This document shows, in pieces, positions 1-8,877 of a stretch of DNA of 45,345 nt (positions are counted from its first letter, which is position 1; the number at the start of each line of letters is the position of its first letter). The translations under genes and the position numbers were made by a program. The notes beneath the pieces are model-generated. The model was not told the origin of the DNA. It did no database searches and saw only the letters and a program-made list of their open reading frames with translations. This DNA comes from Verrucomicrobiota bacterium (GTDB lineage: Bacteria > Verrucomicrobiota > Verrucomicrobiia > Opitutales > Opitutaceae), in contig JACRKC010000120.1 in the NCBI GenBank assembly GCA_016235555.1, positions 1-45,345 on the forward strand, in the 5' to 3' direction.

Positions 1-93
1 GTCGGCTCGCTGGCGCTCGCCGCTACGATGAGTGGTCGGAGGTTGCATGGTGGGACTGGTCAAATGCCCCGGGGCTTGCCCGGGGATCTTTAC
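1..93. repeat. Dispersed repeat, copy 1 (left arm cut off by window edge)
   Basis: This stretch matches 29205-29298 almost base for base. It begins inside the right arm of a palindrome whose complete form is visible at 29175-29230, where it is headed by GTAG. The tail holds a second hairpin of the form CCCCGGG / CCCGGGG. In the other copy the same stem carries a C-to-T change on one side and a matching G-to-A change on the other, so pairing is kept. No coding function is visible. Confidence 0.8.
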
Positions 94-535
94 CGATCAC
101 TTGTTCCGCGCGTTTGGTCACGCGGGCTCGTTCGATGTCGGGAGTGCGCCGGAGTTTCGCGTCCGCCAAGCGCGGAAGACGGCGGCGGCACGAGCTTCGC
201 GGACTACATCGGGAAGCCGGGCCGGTTGGGCTGATTGAAATGAAGCGCCGCGGGCAGAAGCTCGCGCGCGGCGAATTTGTCACGGCGCCCGGCGCACCCT
301 CGAGCTTCCCCGATCACGGGGCGCTGATGTCCACGGATTGCATCCGTCCGCCGGGCTCGTTCGACACGCAAGCGGAGGTCGATGCGGCGCATGTGTATTT
401 TGTGAAGGAAGATCCGCCGGTCGCCCCATGGCGGGGTAACCCGGTCCGGTGCCCTACGCGTTTGCCCTGCTTGGGCCGGGCGCGGGGAGGCGAGGGGACC
501 GGTGTCATGGGTAGTTCCGCAGCTTGGAAATGCCG
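94..535. other. Non-coding or unrecognised stretch before the pseudopilin genes
   Basis: No gene is recognised here. A + strand frame stays open from an ATG at 240 to a stop at 539 and includes a plausible-looking stretch (for example FDTQAEVDAAHVYF), but it has no known family, no clear ribosome binding site, and ends at the start region of the next gene. It may be a gene remnant or a chance open frame in GC-rich DNA. Confidence 0.3.
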
Positions 536-1264
536 ATGAGGAATGTCCCGATTCGTGCCGATATACGACAGTTGAGCAATCCGCCCTCCATTCCGTGTCG
601 TTCCCGTCGCGCCGCCATGACGCTGGTCGAGGTGGCCGTGGCGGTCGGCGTGCTCGCGGTCATGCTCGGGGGCATCCTGACCTCCTTGGTGCAGCTGCGC
701 CGCCAGGCCGCGGCGAGTCTGGCGCAGAATTCCGCCCTGACGATCGTCCAGGGCTACATCGAGCAGATCAAAAACATCCCGGTGCAGCAGTTCGTGAACT
801 CCGATCCGGCCGACAGGCAGAACAATCCGCGGCTGACCGTTTCCTTTGCGCTGCCCACGCTGAAGGATCAGGGCGCCACCGTCATCCCGCTCAACACGAC
901 GCCGTCGACCGTGCCGCTCTACACGCTGACGGGGGCCACGCCCGGCATCACGCCCACGGGCGTCGTGGACAACCTGCAGTCCTTCGACCTGGACAGCCGC
1001 GAAACCGCCGGCACCGCGACGTGGGCGACGCTCTGGCCGGGAGTGAACACGGCGCTCACGCCGTATCCGACGACCGTGCCCGGCAAGACGGATTTGCGCA
1101 TGAATTTCTGGGTGCAGATCGGCGACCTGACCCCGGCGGCGTCCGCCCAGAGCAAGATCTACAGCGTCGTGATCGTTTACACGTGGCAGTATCAGGAAGG
1201 CGGCGTCAGCAAACACCACATGGACTCCGTCCGCACGTTGCGGTCGGGGTTGCAGACGTATTGA
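536..1264 (+). CDS. Prepilin-type N-terminal cleavage/methylation protein (PilV-like minor pseudopilin)
   Basis: The protein of about 242 residues has a basic leader followed by SRRA/MTLVEVAVAVGVLAV, the class III signal recognised by prepilin peptidase. Glu at mature position 5 is present. Met replaces the usual Phe at +1 and Ala replaces Gly at -1, so processing may be less standard. The hydrophobic helix is followed by a soluble, beta-rich region without recognisable family motifs. Starts at 524 (TTG), 530 and 536 (ATG) are all possible; 536 is chosen only as a conservative ATG. The stop lies 6 bp before the next gene, and three + strand genes of pseudopilin type follow one another, so an operon for minor pilins of a type IV pilus or type II secretion machine is inferred. 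Confidence 0.8.
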   Translation: MRNVPIRADIRQLSNPPSIPCRSRRAAMTLVEVAVAVGVLAVMLGGILTSLVQLRRQAAASLAQNSALTIVQGYIEQIKNIPVQQFVNSDPADRQNNPRLTVSFALPTLKDQGATVIPLNTTPSTVPLYTLTGATPGITPTGVVDNLQSFDLDSRETAGTATWATLWPGVNTALTPYPTTVPGKTDLRMNFWVQIGDLTPAASAQSKIYSVVIVYTWQYQEGGVSKHHMDSVRTLRSGLQTY

Positions 1265-1270
1265 CCGGCC

Positions 1271-1993
1271 ATGCGACTCCCGGGCTCAAACCGTGCCGGC
1301 CGGCGCCGCGGGTTCACCCTCGTGGAAATCCTGATCGCGGTGACCGTGATGGGCTTCGCGACCATCGGCATCGGGGCGTTCATCCGCCAGGCCCTGATGA
1401 CCTATTACTCCGTCCGGGCCGAGCACCTGATCAACCGCGATGTGCGGGCCTTCACCAACCGCATCACGATGGATGCGGTGACGGCGAATTACTTCTGCCT
1501 CTATCCCGACTTCAACACGCGCACCGCCATCGTCGACGGTGCGGTCGTCGACGGCAGCCTGGTCGACGGCCAGGTCGGGGATTTCCTGGTCCTGGCCTAC
1601 GTCGATCCGGCCCAGGCGGGCACGGGCACGGGTATGCTCGTCAAGCTCGTCGGGTATTACCGGGAAGTGACCGATTCCACGCTGAACATCGGTCCGGTCC
1701 GTCGCTTCGAGATCGCGTTGACCACGCCGGTGGACGGCAGGTCCGCACCGATGTTTCAAATCCTCAACACCTACGTCACGGGCGGCGTCGCGTCCTATCC
1801 GGCGATCACCCAGCTGGCGCAGGGGCTGACCGCCAACACGGCGACGCAGACCGTGGCGACGCCACCGTTGTTCTACAACCGGCTGAACCGAAGCGTGATG
1901 ATCCGGGCGCAGATCTCGGCCCCGCTGACCGAGAAGGGCGTGACCGCGCAGGCGGGCAGCACCTACAATTTCACGATCTCCCCCCGCGGGTAG
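1271..1993 (+). CDS. Prepilin-type N-terminal cleavage/methylation protein (PilW-like minor pseudopilin)
   Basis: This 240-residue protein has a perfect class III leader: a basic stretch (RAGRRRG) then G/FTLVEILIAVTVMGFATIG, with Gly at -1, Phe at +1 and Glu at +5. The transmembrane and assembly helix continues to about residue 40. The rest is a soluble domain that resembles PilW-type minor pilins in size, though no specific family motif is seen. It starts 6 bp after the previous stop and ends 9 bp before the next start, so the three genes are almost certainly co-transcribed. The inferred role is initiation or priming of a pilus or pseudopilus at the inner membrane. Confidence 0.85.
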   Translation: MRLPGSNRAGRRRGFTLVEILIAVTVMGFATIGIGAFIRQALMTYYSVRAEHLINRDVRAFTNRITMDAVTANYFCLYPDFNTRTAIVDGAVVDGSLVDGQVGDFLVLAYVDPAQAGTGTGMLVKLVGYYREVTDSTLNIGPVRRFEIALTTPVDGRSAPMFQILNTYVTGGVASYPAITQLAQGLTANTATQTVATPPLFYNRLNRSVMIRAQISAPLTEKGVTAQAGSTYNFTISPRG

Positions 1994-2002
1994 TCGCGGT
2001 TT

Positions 2003-4432
2003 ATGAAAACGTCTTCCGGTGATTCTGCGGTTGGTCGGGAGCGGGCGTCGGCCCTCGTGACCGTCCTGATTTTCTGTTTTCTGCTGCTGGTGCTGGTCGC
2101 GTCGCTGATGCAATGGTCGGCGGGCGAGCGCCGCCTCGGCGACCGCCACGCGGCGCTGGTGGAGGCCCGCAACGCCGCGGAGGCCGTGGCGGAATACGGC
2201 TGTTACCAGGTGGTGCGGGCCTTCAACACGCGCATGAACCCGACGTTCGAGGCGGCCGGCCTGACGCCGGTGGCGTTTCCCGAGAGCGTGGCGGCGAGTT
2301 TTTTCACCGGCAGTCATGTCGACCCGGGCAGCATCGAACTCCGCGCCGGCCGCGTGCGCCAGGTGCCCGCCTCGTCCCTCCACTACATCGATCCCAACGA
2401 TCCGAACAACACGTTCGATCCGTTGAGCGGGCGCTACGTGTTGCGCCGCGATGTGACCGTCCTCGCCAAGGTCACGGTCACGCCGTCCGGGGGCGGCCCG
2501 CCCCTCAACGCCTACGTGCAGCAGACCGTGTCCGTGCGCGGCGCGCCGCTGTTCGGCTACGCGATCTTCTACAGTGGGAACGATCTGGAAGTGAACCCTT
2601 CGCCGCAGATGGACATCTACGGCCCGGTGCACGTGAACGGCAACCTGTTCCCCGGGTCGGTGGGCTCGGCGGCGATCACCTTTCACGGTCCGGTGACCGT
2701 GGCCGGCCATGTGTTTCATGCGTGGCGCGGCACCACCTCGACGGCGAAGGAGGGCGGGATGACCTTGTCTGCGAACACGCCGGTCTATTTTTCCACCGAG
2801 CCCACGGGCGTGAGGGTCGCCAGCATGAGAACCTCCGCCGGCGTGTGGAACGACAGCACCATGGGGGCCAGTTCGTCGACCAGCGGCCTGGCCGCGCTCC
2901 TCGCCCTGGTCACGCCCGCGCGCTCGGCGAGTTTCGTGACCTTTGCCTCGAGAACGTGGAAAGGAAACCTCCTGACGGCGGCGATGGGCATCCAGCCCTA
3001 CAATCCGATCGGATTCAGCGAAGTGGTCGCCCGCCACAGCACGACGGGCGCCGATATTCTGGCGACGGACGACCTCGCGGACGATGGCGCCGTGGTCGGG
3101 ACCGGGGCCGGGTATGGCCACGGCTATGGCCCGCACTCGCTCATCGAACCCTCGCTCGCCACTCCGCCGGCGGCGTCCGATCCCTATCAGACGGCCAAGC
3201 TCTCGATCGAGGAACAGAAGTTCGCCAACAAGGCGGGTCTCTACATCCGCGTCGTCGTCTCGGCGGCCAACACCGCGGCGATCACGTTTTATGGCGATCC
3301 GCGCTCCGCGCCGGCGGGCACGCCGGCCGCCAGTCTCGGGCCCAACGGCGGACTCCTGCTGGGCGCGCCGCCGGCCCGCGTGATCCAGTTCATCCCGTAT
3401 GGGGCGAGCGGCTCCGGCACCAGCGCGCTGGTCTCCACCGGGATGTATGACCGGCACGAGGGCAAGCCGGTCAATCTCGTGCAACTCAACCTGGCCGCGC
3501 TGAACACCGCCCTGACCGACATGGCGGGTGCCACGACGACGGCCGGCACTGACATTCTGCTCGCGGACAACCTGACCAAATGGGGCCGGGGTTCGACCGG
3601 TGGCTACGACCCCAACGTGCCCGCTTCCTCCGGTTGGAACGGGGGGATTTATGTCGAGGTGACGTCGGCCAGCACCCATCTCACCGGCCTGCTGCTCGCC
3701 AACGGGAAGGTGGCCAGAGGCGGCAGCCTGGTCCCCCCGGCCGCCACCGGTCCCAACGGCGTGAAGGGGCTGACGATCGCCACCGGCGCGCCCGTCTACC
3801 TCCTGGGCAGCTACAATGCCGATGGCGTGATCAGCACCACCGCGGCGACGAACTCGGCCCAGTATCCGGACGATGGGCACACGGGCGCCGCCGGCGATCC
3901 GAGCGTCCAGACCCCCGCGGCGGTGGCGGGCGACACGATCACGATCCTCTCCGCCAACTATTTTGGCACGGCCGCCAGCACCAATCTGGCGCCTTACCCC
4001 GGCGGCACGGTGACCACCAATCCGACCACGAGCTCGGCCTGCAAGAGTCCGTCGTCCACCACGCCGTCGGCGGCGGCCAGCGTGGAGATCGCGGCGGCGT
4101 TCATCTCGGGCACCAACTCGACGTCGCCCGACGCCACCGGCACGCAGGAGTATAGCGGTGGTGTGCACAACATGCCGCACTTCCTGGAAAACTGGGGCAG
4201 CAACACCGTGGCCATTCGCGGCTCGCTGGTGTCGATGTATAACTCCCGGGTCGCCACCGGGGCCTGGTCCATCAGTTACTACAGCGCGCCCATCCGCCGG
4301 TGGGGCTTCGATCTGACGTTCGCGAACGGCACGTTCCCGCCGATTTGTCCCCAGGTCGTTTCCTACCGGCGGGTCGATTTCACCTACCTCGCCAACGGGG
4401 CGGAATACGCCACGGAACTGGCCAGGCTCTGA
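2003..4432 (+). CDS. Large PilX-like pilus assembly / pseudopilin-associated protein
   Basis: The N-terminus has the pattern of PilX-type minor pilins: a short polar segment with Glu before the helix (RERASALVTVLIFCFLLLVL), then an amphipathic helix with the typical ARNAAEAVAEYG run. There is no clear FTLxE motif. At 809 residues it is far longer than ordinary PilX proteins (about 150-200). The extra part is rich in Gly, Ala, Ser, Thr and Asn (for example the stretch near residue 700), as in exposed beta-rich domains. It follows the two pseudopilin genes closely and the next gene is convergent, so it ends the operon. Its likely place is the tip or surface of a pilus-like fibre; that is inferred from context. 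Confidence 0.75.
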   Translation: MKTSSGDSAVGRERASALVTVLIFCFLLLVLVASLMQWSAGERRLGDRHAALVEARNAAEAVAEYGCYQVVRAFNTRMNPTFEAAGLTPVAFPESVAASFFTGSHVDPGSIELRAGRVRQVPASSLHYIDPNDPNNTFDPLSGRYVLRRDVTVLAKVTVTPSGGGPPLNAYVQQTVSVRGAPLFGYAIFYSGNDLEVNPSPQMDIYGPVHVNGNLFPGSVGSAAITFHGPVTVAGHVFHAWRGTTSTAKEGGMTLSANTPVYFSTEPTGVRVASMRTSAGVWNDSTMGASSSTSGLAALLALVTPARSASFVTFASRTWKGNLLTAAMGIQPYNPIGFSEVVARHSTTGADILATDDLADDGAVVGTGAGYGHGYGPHSLIEPSLATPPAASDPYQTAKLSIEEQKFANKAGLYIRVVVSAANTAAITFYGDPRSAPAGTPAASLGPNGGLLLGAPPARVIQFIPYGASGSGTSALVSTGMYDRHEGKPVNLVQLNLAALNTALTDMAGATTTAGTDILLADNLTKWGRGSTGGYDPNVPASSGWNGGIYVEVTSASTHLTGLLLANGKVARGGSLVPPAATGPNGVKGLTIATGAPVYLLGSYNADGVISTTAATNSAQYPDDGHTGAAGDPSVQTPAAVAGDTITILSANYFGTAASTNLAPYPGGTVTTNPTTSSACKSPSSTTPSAAASVEIAAAFISGTNSTSPDATGTQEYSGGVHNMPHFLENWGSNTVAIRGSLVSMYNSRVATGAWSISYYSAPIRRWGFDLTFANGTFPPICPQVVSYRRVDFTYLANGAEYATELARL

Positions 4433-4449
4433 GCGGGCGTGGCGGTTCG

Positions 4450-4566
4450 AGGTGGAGCGCGTGGCCCGCAACGCGCTTTGGGTGGGGGGCTTTATGCCCC
4501 GGCGAGTCGCGGGGCAAACCCGCTCCCACCTTCAAACCAGCGCGTTGAGGGCAACGCGCTCCACCT
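4450..4566. repeat. Intergenic inverted repeat
   Basis: Arms at 4450-4477 and 4539-4566 are near-perfect inverse copies built on GTGGAGCGCG...AACGCGCT. Between them lies a second, less regular inverted pair (GGTGGGGGGCTTTATGCCCC and its inverse). It sits just after the pilin operon, between convergent genes, so it may help transcription termination, but no T-tract follows. Confidence 0.75.
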
Positions 4567-4691
4567 CCACTTGGCGGCGCCTTCGCGTGAAGCCGCCGGT
4601 TGGATTCACGCCACGCCTCACGCGGTGCGCATTTCTGCCGGACTCTGCGCAGCGGCCAGCCGGTCACACCAACGTCACCTCGCTTTTGGCT

Positions 4692-4737
4692 GTAGGCCCG
4701 GCCGGTGGCGGGGCTGCCCGCCGGCGGGCGGGCCTAC
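4692..4737. repeat. GTAG-headed inverted repeat pair
   Basis: GTAGGCCCG at 4692 is mirrored by CGGGCCTAC ending at 4737, with GC-rich palindromic sequence between. It belongs to the class of GTAG-headed hairpins found in at least seven places in this window. It lies between two convergent genes. The rest of 4567-4823 shows no gene. Confidence 0.7.
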
Positions 4738-4823
4738 AACGGAAAGTCGGGAAGCTACGGGGCGTTGAAATCAGATGTTTTTTTGACGCCCTGGCGGAAA
4801 CATCCGGGTCGCGAGCGTGCGGG

Positions 4824-5630
4824 TCACCGGCCGCGGACGCGCTTGTAGGTCTCGCCGCAGAATTCGAGGGTGTCGCGGCTGCTCACCGCGATCATCCCGC
4901 CGGGTTGATCGGTGGCCAGGCGGAGGCCTCCGTCCTTCCGGCCGAGTTGATACGTGCCGTGGACCGTCCCCGGTCCGCCCCGGGCGTTGACCTGAAAGAG
5001 TTCCAGCTTGCCGCTCCCCAGGACGACGATGCCGTGCTGCCCGGGCTCGGCCCCGGTCATATACGCGCCGGTGAGGGCAGGCTCCTCGGCGGCGAGTTCC
5101 GTCGCGGTGAGCGGTGTGAGCGCGGGCGCCTGGCCTTCGCGGTGCCGGGTCAGTTCCGCGTAGGCGACGTAGCCGGCGAGCACGAACACGAGCGCGATGA
5201 GCCCGATCGGCCGCGACCGCGGCCCGGGCAGCGGCGTCGGGGCGATTTCCTGCGGAAACGCGCTGCCCCCCGACGCCTGCGCCGCGTCGGTCGGATACGC
5301 GAACGGCGGCGGCGTGCGGCGGGCCGCCGCGGTGCCGTCGAGCTCCTCGATGATCTCGCGCGCGGAGACCACATAAGCGGGCTCGTTCAGATCGCGCGGA
5401 TTGTGGAGAAACAGCTTCTTCTGCGCCGTGCGGATCACGAAACGCTGGCGCCGCTGCTCGACGCGGATCTCGGGGTCGGCGTCGTTGTTTTCGACCGGAT
5501 CGATCTCGGCGAAAGTCTGGAGCAACCCGACGAGTTCGTCGGCGGACAGCTGGCCGAGGGGACACGGACCGGAGTGGATCGCGGCGTGGCGGGCATCGGC
5601 GGTCAGGTTGACGACGGTGACGTTGAACAT
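4824..5630 (-). CDS. Hypothetical one-pass membrane protein
   Basis: The protein has 268 residues. An N-terminal soluble part of about 130 residues contains a charged stretch (RVEQRRQRFVIRTAQKKLFL), followed by a Pro/Ala-rich linker and one membrane helix near residues 141-157 (IGLIALVFVLAGYVAYAEL). The C-terminal part of about 100 residues looks like a beta-rich periplasmic domain (GIVVLGSGKLELFQVN). No known family was recognised. It lies 39 bp downstream of a pseudopilin gene on the same strand, so it may be co-transcribed and serve the same secretion or pilus apparatus; this rests on position alone. Confidence 0.65.
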   Translation of the reverse strand: MFNVTVVNLTADARHAAIHSGPCPLGQLSADELVGLLQTFAEIDPVENNDADPEIRVEQRRQRFVIRTAQKKLFLHNPRDLNEPAYVVSAREIIEELDGTAAARRTPPPFAYPTDAAQASGGSAFPQEIAPTPLPGPRSRPIGLIALVFVLAGYVAYAELTRHREGQAPALTPLTATELAAEEPALTGAYMTGAEPGQHGIVVLGSGKLELFQVNARGGPGTVHGTYQLGRKDGGLRLATDQPGGMIAVSSRDTLEFCGETYKRVRGR

Positions 5631-5669
5631 CGGGCGGAGGTGGTGCGAAGGCGGGAAATCCGGAATCGG

Positions 5670-6233
5670 TCAGGGGCCCGGCTCGATCAGATACACGGGC
5701 CACCCGTTGAAGCCGGTGCGAAACCGCCCGGTGGCGAGGTTGCCGTCGTCCAGTCTGGCATCGATGTAGCGCAGATCGTCGGCCGTCAGGGCCAGCGGCG
5801 GATGGGGGGAAAAAGCCGTGAGGGCGATGGCGCCGCCGCGGATGGGTTTGCTGCTCGCGGCGTCCTTGTCGTCAGCGGCCGGACGAAAGGGCGGTTGCCA
5901 CTCGTAGGTGCCGCCGAACGGCGGCCCGGCCCGCCAGCGGGTCGCCGCCAGGGCGGACTCCATGCCGAGCGGCGTCCGAATGTCGGGATTGGTGGCCGGA
6001 GGCCAGGCGCCTTTCTGCGCGCGGTAGGTTTCGAACACGCCGGCGATGGTGCGCAGCTCGGCGATGAATTGGTCCAGCCGGGCGCGGTGCTGGGATTTTC
6101 CGGTTTCGGACACGGCGATGTAGCCGGCGAGCCCCAGTGCGAGCAGCACGAGGAAAAACTCCAGCAGCGTGAATCCGCCCGTGCCGCGACTCGCGCGCGC
6201 GGGCCGGCGAAGAGCCTGGCGGGACGGGCTCAT
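5670..6233 (-). CDS. Prepilin-type pseudopilin (GspG/GspH-like)
   Basis: The chosen start (ATG at 6233) gives MSPSRQALRRPARASRG followed by TGG/FTLLEFFLVLLALGL, a class III leader with Gly at -1, Phe at +1 and Glu at +5. An upstream ATG at 6308 would add 25 residues without a reason. The 187-residue size fits a major or minor pseudopilin. The mature region has a long amphipathic helix (KSQHRARLDQFIAELRTIAGVF) trimmed here to its idea: the motif ELRTIAGVFETYRAQKGAWP is typical of pseudopilin stems before the beta domain. It heads a two-gene - strand unit, facing the PilV/W/X-like genes. Confidence 0.8.
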   Translation of the reverse strand: MSPSRQALRRPARASRGTGGFTLLEFFLVLLALGLAGYIAVSETGKSQHRARLDQFIAELRTIAGVFETYRAQKGAWPPATNPDIRTPLGMESALAATRWRAGPPFGGTYEWQPPFRPAADDKDAASSKPIRGGAIALTAFSPHPPLALTADDLRYIDARLDDGNLATGRFRTGFNGWPVYLIEPGP

Positions 6234-6431
6234 GGCGGGGGAGGCGAAGAAGCCAGGCTCGCGGATTCGAGGTTCGGGGGCGTCGACCACGGGTCCGAGC
6301 AAAGCCAATCGCGGCGGGCATGGGAAGCGCGGAGTGCGCCCCGGGGCGTCGAAAAAGGTTCAATCAGACCAACGTCACCTGGACTTTGGATCTTACGGCT
6401 GGCCGGCAAGTGGGATTCGTCCGGCAGGCTG
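6234..6431. other. Intergenic region upstream of the pseudopilin gene
   Basis: No gene or clear promoter was recognised. The phrase ACCAACGTCACCT followed by CTTTTGG-like sequence occurs here (from about 6365) and also near 4667, on the two sides of the - strand cassette 4824-6233. This may be a degenerate duplicated flank or chance. Confidence 0.3.
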
Positions 6432-6573
6432 GAGTGCAACTCAAACTGAGGTCAGTTCGTCGAAGGCCTCGGTGGTAGCGGCGGTCTATGACCGCCGTCG
6501 TTGCGGCACGGGTATTCGTTCGGCGGTCATAGACCGCCGCTACAAATTACTGACCTCAGTTTGCGTCACACGC
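6432..6573. mobile_element. Short TIR element, family A, copy 1 (with nested GTAG hairpin pair)
   Basis: Ends are inverse copies of GTGCAACTCAAACTGAGG-type sequence (left 6432-6455, right about 6550-6573). Inside is an inverted pair of identical hairpins at 6475-6497 and 6521-6543: GTAG, then stem CGGCGGTC / GACCGCCG around TAT. No open reading frame is carried. No matching direct repeat flanks this copy. Its right part codes for the last residues and the stop codon of the neighbouring TlpA-like gene. Confidence 0.75.
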
Positions 6574-7664
6574 CGACCCGGGAGAGCCCTTTCTATTTGC
6601 TTGAGGTTGTCGTCGCCGTGCGCCCCGCAGTGGAGCGATCTCAAACGACCTTCGGCGTCGATGAGGATGCCGCGCGGGATGGAGTGGACGAGAAGGCGCT
6701 CGGCGAGTTCCGCCTGCGAGCCTTTGCCATCGAAATACTGCGGCCACGGCACGGCGTGTTTCTTGACGACCTCTTCGGCGTCCGCGCGATTGGTGTCCAG
6801 ACTGACGCCGATGATCGCGAAGCCGCGCGGGCCGAAGCGTGTGTCGAGGGCTTTGAGATCTGGGATGGACGCGATGCAGCCTGCGCAAGTCTTGCTCCAG
6901 AATTCGAGCAACACCGCCCGGCCGCGGTAGTCGCGCAGATCCACCACGCGTCCGTCCATCGCCGTGAACCGCAGTTCGAAGGGCTGACCCAGTTGTTCCA
7001 AGAGGGCGATCGCCTTGGCCGCCTCTGCGTCCGCGGGATAGTGCCGGCGTAGCGTCGCGATCGCGTAGGCTTTGCGTTCCGCCGGGAGGCGCAGCGCGGC
7101 GTCGACCAGCGCATCACGGGCCATTTGGGTCGCCTGATGCTGTGGCAGCGCGGCAACGATGCGCTCGAAACGTAGTTCCGCGTCGGTCTTTGGGAAGAAG
7201 CGGCTCTGACTCGTCCGGCTATTGGTGAGCTGCACCGCGATGGTGGCGCGTTGCTCTGCGTTGAGCCGCGGATCGCGTTCTGCATCGGTCGGATCCCATC
7301 CTTCGCTCTTCAGGCGGCCCAGAATAAGCGGCAGCGATTCCCGGTTGGTTCTCGGCCACGTGTAGCCCGTCCACCAAATGACGGCGATCCGGCGCACTTC
7401 GAAGTAGTTCTTCCCATCGGGGAATCGGCGGCAGAAATCGCGACAGGCAAGTTGCAGCCGCACCATCGCGTCCGATGTCGCGGTCATTCCCACCGAGCCG
7501 GAAAACGTCCTGATCTTTCCGAACGCAGTCGCTTCGCTATCGCCGGGCTCAAAGACGCCTGCGACGCCGCCGGCGGTCGGTTCCGCGCCCAACGCCAACC
7601 CGGCGAGCGCGCTGGTGAGCAACATCGCCCGAAACAAACCGAGCCACGTGCGACGCGGGTTCAT
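6540..7664 (-). CDS. Secreted thioredoxin-fold (TlpA-like) protein
   Basis: From ATG 7664 the product is 374 residues with a signal peptide (LFRAMLLTSALAGLALGAEP). The C-terminal 150 residues form a TlpA/AhpC-type thioredoxin domain: GRAVLLEFWSKTCAGCIASI holds the redox pair CAGC, and further strands follow (GFAIIGVSLDTN, IPRGILIDAEGRL with the cis-Pro context). The middle of the protein is helical and of unknown role. The likely function is periplasmic thiol-disulfide exchange. The last nine residues (VTQTEVSNL) and the TAG stop are encoded by a family A element and its GTAG hairpin, so the original C-terminus was probably altered by insertion. An open frame continues upstream of 7664 but is out of keeping with the signal peptide. 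Confidence 0.8.
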   Translation of the reverse strand: MNPRRTWLGLFRAMLLTSALAGLALGAEPTAGGVAGVFEPGDSEATAFGKIRTFSGSVGMTATSDAMVRLQLACRDFCRRFPDGKNYFEVRRIAVIWWTGYTWPRTNRESLPLILGRLKSEGWDPTDAERDPRLNAEQRATIAVQLTNSRTSQSRFFPKTDAELRFERIVAALPQHQATQMARDALVDAALRLPAERKAYAIATLRRHYPADAEAAKAIALLEQLGQPFELRFTAMDGRVVDLRDYRGRAVLLEFWSKTCAGCIASIPDLKALDTRFGPRGFAIIGVSLDTNRADAEEVVKKHAVPWPQYFDGKGSQAELAERLLVHSIPRGILIDAEGRLRSLHCGAHGDDNLKQIERALPGRRVTQTEVSNL

Positions 7665-7750
7665 TGAGTAACGCTGAACGTTCGCCGCTCCACCGCGTGC
7701 GTGCAATATGAAACCCGAGCCTGCGAAATCCGGCGACCCTGCTCTTCCGC

Positions 7751-8743
7751 TCACACCCGCCAGCTCTGCAGGATGCGCTGGTAGTTGGCGCGCTCGAAGG
7801 CGGAGGGATCGGGGCAGCGGCTGAGGTTCATCGCGCCGCGGAATTCGTCGACACTGCTGTATTCGTGCTCGGTCATCCAGTGCTGGAGGTTGCTGAGCAG
7901 CGTCGAAATGTAGCGCGGGCCGTGCTTCAGCAGCACCGACACGAGCTGCACCGTGTGCGCACCGGCGAGGATCGCCTTGGCGGCATCCTCGGCGCTGTGC
8001 ACGCCGCCGGTGGCGCTGAGCGAGCCGCGCATGTGCGGCGACAGAATCGAGAGCCAGCGCAGGCGCAGGAGCAGTTCGCCCGGCTCGGAGAGCTTGAGCT
8101 GCGGTTTCACCTCGAGATCCTCGACGCTGAAATCGGGCTGATAGAAGCGATTGAACACGACCACGCCGGCGGCGCCCGCGTGCTCCAGCGCGAGCGCGAA
8201 GTGCGCGGGCGCGGTGTGGAACGCGGAGATTTTCACGGCCACGGGGATCTTCACGGAGGTCGTGACGGCGCGGACGGTTTCGAGCATGTCGGCTTCGACA
8301 TCGTCGGCGGCGATCGCGGGATCGGTGACGAGTTGGTAGAGGTTGAGCTCGATGGCGTCGGCGCCGGCGGCCTCGAACTTGCGCGCGTAATCGGTCCAGC
8401 CGCCGGGGCGGCAGCCGTTGAGCGACGCGATCACGGGGATCGTGAGCGAATTCTTCAGGTGCTCGATCTGCTTGAGGTAGAGATCGGGCGTGAGCTGGTA
8501 TTCCTCGAAGCTCGGGAAGAACGAGGCGGCCTCGGAAAAGCTCTCCGCGGGCGTCTCGAGGTGGTGGGTGAGGGCGCGCTGCTCGGCGTCGATCTGCTCC
8601 TCGAAGAGCGAGCGCATCACGATGGCCGCCGCGCCGGCATCCTGGAGCTGGCAGGCGGCATGGACGCTGTCGCTGAACGGCGAGGCGCCGACGACAAACG
8701 GATTGCGGAGCTTCAAGCCGAGATAGTGGGTGGCGAATTTCAT
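7751..8743 (-). CDS. Dihydroorotate dehydrogenase-like flavoprotein
   Basis: The 330-residue protein is a TIM-barrel of the DHOD family: LGLKLRNPFVVGASPFSDS near the N-terminus, IPVIASLNG, ADAIELNLYQ, IPVAVKISAF, and a phosphate/FMN-binding C-terminal part (SLSATGGVHSAEDAAKAILA, GAHTVQLVS). The catalytic Cys/Ser loop of true PyrD is not obvious (NGCRPGGW is present earlier). It lies 134 bp downstream of nifJ on the same strand. Proteins of this kind are often found beside pyruvate:ferredoxin oxidoreductase genes, so a redox role linked to NifJ is more likely than pyrimidine synthesis, although the substrate is unknown. Confidence 0.85.
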   Translation of the reverse strand: MKFATHYLGLKLRNPFVVGASPFSDSVHAACQLQDAGAAAIVMRSLFEEQIDAEQRALTHHLETPAESFSEAASFFPSFEEYQLTPDLYLKQIEHLKNSLTIPVIASLNGCRPGGWTDYARKFEAAGADAIELNLYQLVTDPAIAADDVEADMLETVRAVTTSVKIPVAVKISAFHTAPAHFALALEHAGAAGVVVFNRFYQPDFSVEDLEVKPQLKLSEPGELLLRLRWLSILSPHMRGSLSATGGVHSAEDAAKAILAGAHTVQLVSVLLKHGPRYISTLLSNLQHWMTEHEYSSVDEFRGAMNLSRCPDPSAFERANYQRILQSWRV

Positions 8744-8877
8744 GAGAGGGAGGCCGGGGGCGGGTTCGGGAATCTTTCCCTGCCCTCTTGCGCTTGATCT
8801 TCCTCAAGCCGTCCGTGCCCGCTGGGCGGACGACCTGACGAAGGAGAAAGATAAAGAGGAAAGAGAAAGAGGTTTGG

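Noticed and set aside
1286-4471. Open - strand frame of more than 1000 codons opposite the pseudopilin genes
   Set aside because: It is Arg/His/Gly-rich with no domain or start support and lies exactly opposite well-supported genes; long antisense frames are expected at this GC content.
6432-6573. CRISPR array or tRNA-like structure in the palindromic regions
   Set aside because: The repeats are inverted pairs and not regularly spaced direct repeats, there are no cas genes, and no cloverleaf with a CCA end or anticodon arm was found.
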